This document shows, in pieces, positions 57,265-64,000 of a stretch of 64,000 bases of DNA. Numbering within the stretch: the first letter of the stretch is position 1; each line of letters starts with the position of its first letter. The position numbers were made by a program, and so were the translations under genes. The notes beneath the pieces are model-generated. The model was not told the DNA's origin. It saw nothing but the letters and a program-made list of their open reading frames with translations, and searched no databases. The stretch is from Zantedeschia hybrid cultivar (taxonomy: Eukaryota > Streptophyta > Magnoliopsida > Alismatales > Araceae), in assembly GCA_030544215.1 (NCBI GenBank), contig JARZZO010000011.1:1970001-2034000 (forward strand). The letters run 5' to 3'.

Positions 57265-58239
57265 GTTGGCTCAAGGCTGTTAAGTTGTGCGGGACTTCTA
57301 TTAGCATCTCTCACTTGCAGTACGATGATGATACTTTGATTTTTTTAAGAGGACGAAAAGAACAAATGAGGAATTTGTTATTCATCCTAACAGTGTTGGA
57401 AAGTATATCAGGCCTCAAAATAAATTTTGACAAAAGCTCGATCATTGGCATTAATCTTCCCGAAGAAGAAACAGTAGAATGTGCTGAAATGCTGGGGTGT
57501 CAGAAGGAAAAATCTGCCAATAAAGTTCCTGGGATTACCTCTTGTGAGACTTCGTTTTTTATATTTAAAAATTTTGAAAAAAAGAATTTGCATTTTGAAA
57601 AGAGAATTTTGGTTTAAAAAAGAATTCTTAGAGTTTTGAAAACATGGTCTTCTCCTTTTTTTTAATATAGACTTTGAGGACTTGAAGTTAGTCCTCAAGT
57701 CTAAGATTTTGGATCGTGTGAATCCATATGCTTCACCTCTCCCCACTAACCTCGGTCAATGTTTAATTATGCCAGTCATTGACTGGCAACCCTTGATTAA
57801 TCGCCCATTAAGGTCCAAGAATAAGACAAATAAAATGCTTTGATGCTATGCATGTAAGATAGATTCCTACAAGGGTCCTTAAGGGATACTTAAGGGTCTT
57901 TAAATTCCCATGAGGACTTGGGGTCTTTAAGTGTGCTAAGAAGATAGGTCTTTTTGACACAATCTTCATTAGGACCCCTTAAAGAAGATGAAATAATCAA
58001 AGATATCCTTTAAATATCCTTTAGTGGATATAGGATTCTTTGGACAACATATCCCACTTTTTAATGTCATTTAGAAGGATTTGGTAAGCATATCCGACTT
58101 GGTTCATACATTCATCATTTGAACAAAGAAAATTAAGCATGCATCAAATAAAGGAAATTAGACGTGCATAAAATTAGACATGCATCAACCATGTGCAAAG
58201 CTTTATTTAAAAATCCACTTTATATACACATCCAATTAC

Positions 58240-59110
58240 ATCACTTTTGACCATTCCCTCAATAGGAATGCATCATTTAAAAATTTGGTTACTCTATCAA
58301 TAAAAGTGAACCACAACTTCATGGCCAATCCACCATTATGAAAGAACCAAGTAACTTAATGTCCATTCCACCAATAGGAATGAACCAAGAAAATTGAATA
58401 TTAGTCATTCTACCAATAAGAGTGAACCACAACTCATGGCGAATCCACCAATAGGAAAGAACCAAGAAAAAAGATTATTGGTCACTCTACTAATAAGAGT
58501 GAACCACATACATAATGGTCAATCTACCAGTAGGAAAGAACCACAAAAGTTAACGACCATTCAATCAATAGGAATGAACCAAGAATCATGGTTATTGGTC
58601 ACTCTACCTATAAGAATGAACTACAACTTCATGGTCAGTCCACCAATAGGAAAGGACCACAAAAATTAATGGTCACTCCACCAATAGGAATGAACCAAGA
58701 ATTATAGTTATTGGTCACTCTACAAATAAGAGTGAACCACAAATATAATGGTCAATCAACTAGTAGGAAAGAACCACATAAGTTTTATGGCCACTCCACC
58801 AATAAGAATGAACCAATAACCATGATTATTGGTCACTCTACCAATAAGAGTGAACCACAACTTCATAGTTAGTCCACCAATAGGAAAGAACTACAAAAGT
58901 TAATAGTCACTCTATCAATAGGAATGAACCAAGAACAATAATTATTGGTCACTCTACCAATAAGAGGGATCCACAAACATAGTGGTCAATCAACCAATAT
59001 GAAAGAACCACATAATTAATTAATTAAAATTCTGGTCATTCAACCAATATGAATGAACCACACATTAATTAACAAGAAACTTTGGCCATTCAACCAATAT
59101 GAATGAACCA
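58240..59110. repeat. Tandem array, ~117-bp unit made of three ~39-bp subunits
   Basis: GGTCACTCTAC recurs at 58480, 58597, 58712, 58831 and 58947 (periods 117, 115, 119, 116). Each unit has three subunits with the core CCACCAATAGGAA-GAACCA, alternating 'AGTGAACCACAA', 'AAAGAACCACA' and 'AATGAACCAAGAA' forms. The edges decay into single subunits. Confidence 0.9.
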
Positions 59111-59359
59111 CATATACATTAACATCATTACAAAAAAAATAAATAAGTGGGTCCTTGTTTATTGTTTTTTTCCTACGCACAGAAAACTTCACAAAGCTCC
59201 TTCTTCGTTCTTCCTTTTGTTTCAACAAAAGGCCTTCAAAAAAATCTCCAGAGCCTCCCCTTTTTTTCTCTTCTTGGCCGCTTCTCTTGTGTGTTGTGCA
59301 GCAGCCCCCTTGTGGGCTATTTATAGGTGAGTGGGAGTGAGAAAAAGAGAGAAAAAGGG

Positions 59360-59470
59360 AGGGGGCCCCACCGATGGGGGTGCCAACTGGTGGCACCCCC
59401 CACTGGTGGGGGTGTCAACCGGTGGCACCCCCACACCGGTTGGGGGGGGGGGGAGCCACCGGTGTGACTC
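59360..59470. repeat. GC-rich GGTGGCACCCCC palindrome cluster
   Basis: Four imperfect GGGGGTG-CAACTGGTGG / CCACCGGTGT units plus a G run (59440-59451). It could fold into strong hairpins. No function is assigned. Confidence 0.7.
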
Positions 59471-59848
59471 CTTCACCCCCTCTTCACCATTTTTTTTTCC
59501 TTCTCTTTTATTCTTCTTCTTCCTCCTTTTTTTTTTCTTTCCTTAAAAAAATTCTATTTCAACAAATGTCCCATACGGGACATGTGGCGGAAGCAGGGGC
59601 GGAGGCACACATGTCCCGTGTATCCATAGCATGATCTCTTATTAGCTTCATCTCGTGCGCTCATCTTGCATTCGGCTGGAGGCTTATAGACGTTGTCTTG
59701 AGATTTTGGGGGGTAAGCCTATTCTTTGTGGTGTTAATCCTCCAAGATTTTATTGGTTCTGAGCAAGGGTAGCTTGTGGTTGTTTTCGAGATTAATCCTT
59801 TATCATTTTTCGACATTTGCCAACTTCTTCAAAATGCTTGGGCATGAC

Positions 59849-60017
59849 CATGGTTGGTAGTACCGGCCGATACCAGTACGTACCGGCCAGTACATACTGG
59901 TATTGGCTGGCACCGGCATCCTTGATTTAAAGGGTATCGGCCGGTACTGGGCCGGTACCGGCCGGTACGTACTGGTACCGGTACCCACCGATACCGGTAC
60001 CGGTATTGCCATCCTTG
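59849..60017. mobile_element. CAAGG/CATGG MITE, GGTACC-palindrome type (copy 4)
   Basis: 169 bp. Left end CATGGTTGGTAGTACCGG; right end, reversed, CAAGGATGGCAATACCGG. A perfect TSD GGCATGAC lies at 59841-59848 and 60018-60025. The interior is of the same TACCGG type as copy 1 but in opposite orientation and less than half its length. Confidence 0.9.
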
Positions 60018-60560
60018 GGCATGACTACCCTTTTTTTTCTGGCATTTTAGGGTACACAGTGGAAGTGACCCTGACTGGTTGGAGCCTTGACTGCAACAAA
60101 TCGATCTTCGGGTATGGATACCCTCTTCTGGCATTCTAGGGCACATTGTGAAAGTGACCCTAACTGGCTAGAGCTTTGACTGCAACAAGTCGATCTTTGG
60201 GTATGGACACCCTCTTCTGGCATTTTAGGGCACATTGCGAAAGTGACCCTAACTGGTTGGAGCTTGGACTGTGACAAGTCGATCTTTTGGTATGGATACC
60301 CTCTTCTGGCATTTTAGAGCACATTGAGAAAGTGACCCTAATTGGCTGAAGCTTTGACTGTGATAAGCCGATCGTTGGGTACGGATACCCTCTTTTGGTA
60401 TTTTAGGGCATATTATGAAAGTGACCATAACTGGCTGAAGCTTTGACTACAATAAGCCGAACTTTCGATATGAGTAACCCGCTTTTCTGGCATTTTAGGG
60501 CACATTGTGAAAGTGACCCTAACTGGTCGAAGCTTTGACTGTAGTGAGCTGGTCTTTGTA
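60018..60560. repeat. Tandem array of six ~88-bp units
   Basis: Each unit has TCTGGCATTTTAGGGCACA, GTGACCCTAACTGG, AGCTTTGACTG and CGATCTT-GGGTATGG-TACCCTC (units near 60038, 60126, 60214, 60303, 60391 and 60484). Copy-4 MITE sits at its left edge. Non-coding. Confidence 0.9.
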
Positions 60561-60904
60561 ACTATGTTATGATTCATAGGCTTTCATTTTGCATCTGTCC
60601 TTCCACACCTTTTGATAGTAAACTGCTCTTAGTTCTTTCTTTCTTTCCTTTTGCACTTAGCCCGCTTCTTTCTTCCTTTGCATCGTGGCCGAGGCTGGAG
60701 GCCTGTCTTTGTTGTTCCTAGACGACGCCTGAAAACTTTTTGGTGAAGTTGGTCTGACTTTGACTTGCTTGATCATCTGCTTTCTCGGCTTCTCTGAGTA
60801 TCGAACACCGCCTTCAATTCCTCAGATGCATTTAAAATTTTAAACACTTCCGGGACAACCTGACTCATAGGCACGATGTCAGGTCTCTTCATGAGACTTG
60901 AATT

Positions 60905-62034
60905 TTGGCAGGTTCTTGTCATAATTATATCGCCGCCTTTATGAAGATTTGCAGAGATCTTAAGCATGGAGGACTAGGAGCCAGAAAATTTCATTCTATG
61001 AACCTAGCCTTGCTGGGTAGATGGCTGTGGGATCTATTATCTGATGAAACAGCACTTTGGAAGAAAATCTTTTCTCAAAAACATTATGAGAACAGAGGAA
61101 AATTTTATTACCACACATCCAATAGTTCTATGATGTCTCCACCCTGGAGAGACATTCTCAAGACTGCACGGTATGTTGAGAAGGGTATTCTGTATAAACC
61201 GGGTCTTGGTGATAACATTTTCTTTTGGCATGACAAATGGGCAGATAAACAACTTTTGAGTGAGAAATTTCCTCTTATTTTCAATCTGGCATCTGTGAAG
61301 TGGGCTTCAGTCAAAGACTGTTACATCCAAGATATTCAATGGATGATTGTTTTAAGAAGAGCTTTAAAAGATGATGAAGTTGATGAGTATTCGAATCTCA
61401 TTCAGTTCTGGACGGGATAAAACTGCAGACAGATAAAAAAGATCAAGTTATGTGGTTAAAAGATGGAGGAATATTTTCAGTTAAATGTATGTATCATAAA
61501 ATTGAAGGTAGAAGAGTACCTTATCTCAAGTATAGGCAAGTCTGGAAAGTCAAAGCTCCTCTCGAAATCCAAGTTTTTATGTGGCTTATGTTTGAGAAGA
61601 GAATTATAACAAAGGTTTTCAGAGCAAAATGGGCTCCAAATGCTGATACTACCTGCTCACTTTGTGGTATTCCGGCAGAAGACGCAGACCATCTGTTCAT
61701 TCAGTGTTTATTTAGCAGAGAAGTGTGGCAAGTTATCAATAAAACACTGTGCATTCATTGCAACTTCCATAACATTGAAGATATGTCTACGAAGTTCAGG
61801 AAGCTAGGAGCACAAGCCACTAACAAAACCAGGAGCAAAGTCCTGTCTATTATCCCACATGCAGTATGCTGGGGCATCTGGAAGGAGTGCAATGATGCAA
61901 TTTTTTGGGGAAGTAAACCTTATACAGAGAACACTTGCCTCGGAGCCATTCACTACATCTTTCTTTGGAGTAGATTTTTGCTTAAGATTTCAGTTGTTAG
62001 TTTGAGAAGAGAGTTTAATCTACAACCTGTCTGA
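60905..62034 (+). pseudogene. ORF2 C-terminal region of the inner L1 with zf-RVT domain
   Basis: 60950-61420: KICRDLKHGGLGARKFHSMN, LALLGRWLWDLLSDE, LWKKIFSQKHYENRG and GLGDNIFFWHDKWADKQLL, the usual stretch after L1 RT. A TAA at 61418-61420 and a frameshift lead to 61450-62034: WLKDGGIFSVKCMYHKIEG, APLEIQVFMWLMFEKRI and the zinc-binding RT motif CSLCGIPAEDADHLFIQC, ending at TGA 62032-62034. Little decayed compared with the outer L1 and otherwise open. Confidence 0.9.
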
Positions 62035-62150
62035 TTTTTTATTTATTTTTCCTTTTCTTTAGGATAGGTACCTGACCTATCCTATTTTGTTTGTACCCCC
62101 TCTATTTATGATTCAATAAAATTGGTGGTACAATCCACTACTTTCTATCC

Positions 62151-62166
62151 AAAAAAAAAAAAAAAA
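62151..62166 (+). other. Poly(A) tail of the inner L1
   Basis: Sixteen A residues directly before the right TSD; AATAAA lies 31 bp upstream of the tail. Confidence 0.9.
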
Positions 62167-62174
62167 CACCGAAG

Positions 62175-63968
62175 TGTTGGTAAGCAGATTAAAGAAGGTT
62201 CTTATTTACTTTGTGGGGAAGAACCAGTCGGCTTTCATGGAAGGTATGTTTATTTTGGATAATTATATGGCAACATATGAGGCTAAATCCATTATCATAA
62301 AGACAAACAATCCGGGGGTGTTTTTGAAGTTAGACTTTGAGAAGGCATATGATCGAATCAGATGGCAATGTGTTGAAAAAACTCTCACATTAATGGGTTT
62401 CAATCAGAAATGGATCGGTTGGATTATGGCCTGCATATCTTCACCGAGGTTCTCAATTCTTGTGACTGGAGAACCTTGTGGATTTTTCAGTAGCTCCAGA
62501 GATCTGAGGCAGGGGGGACCCAATGTCTCCATTGCTTTTCTTATACGTTGGGCAGATCCTCGGTTGTTGGTTCTATGTGGGACAGAGCAGCTACATTGGG
62601 TCTAATTTAAGTTTTTTATAGTGGCAGGAGTAGAATTCATCTTACTCATTTGCAATTTGCTGATGACTTTTTATTTTTCTCTGCTAAAAAGGAAGATTGC
62701 TTACTTAATATCAACAAGTTGCTCATATTTAGGACTGTAAACGGGTAGCATACGGAAACGGAAACAAGTGTTTCCGTTTTCTGATTCTGATAACAATAAC
62801 CTATTTCCATTTCCGATTCCGATAAGATCGGAAAGTGCATTTTTTGTTTCTGATTTTGATATTGGAACCGGATATTATTTTCGATAATTATAAAAATTAC
62901 TAATTTCTTAATTTATTTGTTTAAAACATATAGAATAAGGCCTAAACATAACTAATAGGCCCTAATATATTAGATAATGATCAATAAGATTAAAACACAA
63001 TGAGTATTAAAAGATATCTAAGAAAAGACTTTCAACTAAATATCATTTCAAAATAAAAAGAACTTTTTACCACACGCTAATGAAATTCTTCACAATAACA
63101 CAACATAACCACGTACTAATAAAATCCAAAGGTTAATATTATTGTTAATAATAAACTTAATAATAATCAGAATCGAAATTCCGAAAGCAGATATGGAAAC
63201 ATGTATTTTCATTTCCGATTCCAATAGCTTATTGAAAATATCCGTTTCCAATTTCCGATAATTATCGGGCGGATATTTTTTTAATAAAAAATGGATATTT
63301 CTTTTCGAAAACGGGTCAAAAAATCGGATAGTTGGGTTTCCATTGACAACCCTACTCATATTAGTGGAAGCTATCACCGGCCTCAAGATCAATCTCAAAA
63401 AAATATGAGGTTATATGTGTACGACAGTGCAGAGTGGATAGCATTGCAGAAACATTGGGTTGCTCAAAGTCACTCTTTCCTATCAAATATTTGGGCCTTC
63501 CCCTGTCTGATGTTAAAGTGACCTATTGGGAGGATGTTTCTCAAGAAGTTTGAGTCCAGGCTGGAGGGATGGAAAGGGGAATTAGTATCAGCAGGGGGTA
63601 GATGGATACTATCCAAGACTGTGCTGTCCTCTTTGGGCACCTACTTTGCCTCTATCTTTAAAGTACCAAAGTTGATATTAAGGAAGGTAGAAGGAGCTAG
63701 AAAGTCTTTTTTCTGGGCAGGGGAAAAAAAAGAAAATAAAGGTCTATATTTGATAAAATGGGATAATGTCTGCAAGATTAAAGAGCAAGGTAGAGCTGGC
63801 CTAACTAAACTTGAGACTTTTAATGAAGCTTTGCTAGCCAAATGGTTGTGGAGGTTGGGGGAAGAGCCAGATTCCTTCTGGGCAGTCATAATCAAGGAGA
63901 AGTATTTCTTCCACAGCAATAAGTGTGAGTTAGTTCCTTCTTCTTCCTATAATCTGTCCCCTATTTGA
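62175..63968 (+). pseudogene. ORF2 of the outer L1: rest of RT and C-terminal region
   Basis: RT continues from 57264: VLVSRLKKVLIYFVGKNQSA, MEGMFILDNYMATYEA, FLKLDFEKAYDRIRW (catalytic Asp, motif A), LTLMGFNQKWIGWIMACI and LRQGGP (normally RQGDP). A frameshift follows, then LQFADDFLFFSAKKED (FADD box, near 62660). An hAT element (62730-63354) interrupts ...NINKLLIF / VEAITGLKIN. After it, MFLKKFESRLEGWKGELVSA, GGRWILSKTVLSSL, KVPKLILRKVEGARKSFFW and EALLAKWLWRLGEEPDSFW are the standard L1 post-RT region. A stop at 63966-63968 occurs before the expected zf-RVT. Confidence 0.88.
62730..63354. mobile_element. Non-autonomous Ac-like hAT element with TSD CTCATATT
   Basis: 625 bp. Ends TAGGACTGTAAACGGG and, reversed, TAGGGTTGTCAATGGAAACC. 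A perfect 8-bp TSD CTCATATT lies at 62722-62729 and 63355-63362. Subterminal repeats of GGAAACGGAAAC / TTTCCGTTTCCG type resemble the transposase-binding AAACGG motifs of Ac. No coding. It splits the RT of the outer L1 just after the FADD region. Confidence 0.93.
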
Positions 63969-64000
63969 AGGCAAATTGTCAAATTTGCTGATTTACTCTC

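Larger units (their letters stand above)
57553..60891. mobile_element. Unclassified 3.3-kb insert with two tandem arrays
   Basis: It sits between L1 RT sequence (LPIKFLGLPLV, 57512-57545) and the next L1 block. The 8-mer TGAGACTT flanks it (57545-57552 and 60892-60899), a probable TSD. No terminal inverted repeats, no coding. Contents: AT-rich DNA, a ~117-bp tandem array, a GC palindrome cluster (59370-59470), a MITE and a ~88-bp tandem array. It could be a large solo LTR or a non-autonomous DNA element; neither is shown. Confidence 0.55.
57265..62166 (+). mobile_element. Inner, 5'-truncated L1 inserted into the RT of the outer L1
   Basis: Left junction after CACCAAAG (57257-57264); right end is a 16-A tail (62151-62166) followed by CACCGAAG (62167-62174), an 8-bp TSD with one mismatch. 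The 5' end starts within RT (HLQYDDDTLIFLRGRKEQ, near 57310), so it is 5'-truncated, as is usual for target-primed L1 insertion. It holds the RT thumb (SGLKINFDKSS), is broken by an insert at 57553-60891, and ends with the zinc-binding domain, an AATAAA signal (62115-62120) and the tail. Joining the two outer sides gives an uninterrupted ITK-VLVSRLKK reading. Confidence 0.88.
48200..64000 (+). mobile_element. Outer L1-type LINE, heavily interrupted, runs off the right edge
   Basis: Coding parts in order: ORF1 (48.4-55.1 kb), ORF2 endonuclease and the start of RT (55.5-57.26 kb), the rest of RT (62175-62729 and 63363-63530) and the C-terminal region (63534-63968). The gaps between these are younger insertions with readable TSDs: 48713-49090, 49644-52974, 53529-54421, 55152-55476, 57265-62166 and 62730-63354. 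The 5' end is not exactly placed and the 3' end lies outside the window. Confidence 0.85.

Noticed and set aside
58240..59110. Regularly spaced repeats considered as a CRISPR-like array
   Set aside because: The units are contiguous degenerate tandem repeats without unique spacers, in a plant nuclear genome.

Overview
The window is nuclear DNA from a flowering plant, most likely a monocot outside the grasses (palm, banana/ginger or similar; inferred only from base composition and gene style). Two ordinary genes are visible, both cut short: the first four coding exons of the plastid Clp protease subunit gene CLPP5 (2062-2875, minus) and the first coding exon of an F-box gene of the SKIP14 family (43422-44447, plus). 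Almost everything else is transposable-element sequence at different stages of decay.

Layout. 3.2-9.2 kb: decayed minus-strand gene joining a plant-mobile-domain-like segment to a Ulp1/C48 cysteine protease, of the kind carried by Mutator-like elements. 9.4-18.1 kb: Gypsy-type LTR and gag debris; the gag is split by a Copia-like solo LTR with a perfect target-site duplication (TSD), and a second copy of that LTR lies nearby in inverted orientation. 18.1-23.7 kb: Mutator (MURA) transposase pseudogene carrying a SINE, followed by an opposed MULE amino-terminal fragment. 24.2-25.1 kb: solo LTR of the element that dominates 26.5-38.7 kb.

26486-38685 is a complete 12.2-kb Ty3/Gypsy element of the Tat lineage on the minus strand: two 888-bp LTRs, TSD TATTC, candidate PBS and PPT, gag, a pol with protease-RT-RNaseH-second RNaseH-integrase, a 146-bp dimeric tandem repeat, and an intron-containing antisense gene with its own TATA box. 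Its coding regions have stop codons and frameshifts, so this copy looks defective.

39.7-40.7 kb is a ~232-bp tandem array. 45.1-45.7 kb is a TRIM (miniature LTR element). From about 48.2 kb to the right edge lies a nest: an outer L1-type LINE (plus strand) interrupted by an RTE-type LINE (minus strand), a second 5'-truncated L1 with a poly(A) tail, an unclassified 3.3-kb insert and several short inverted-terminal-repeat elements. For several insertions the TSDs can be read directly, and removing the insert restores the reading frame of the host element.

The most novel pattern is a family of four short transposons (48713-49090, 53529-54421, 55152-55476, 59849-60017). Each is flanked by a perfect 8-bp TSD, each has one CAAGG and one CATGG terminus, and each is filled with palindrome-rich short repeats; the motif is shared by two copies and differs in the others. 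One of them carries about 450 bp of telomere-like CCCTAAA/CCCTTAA repeat.
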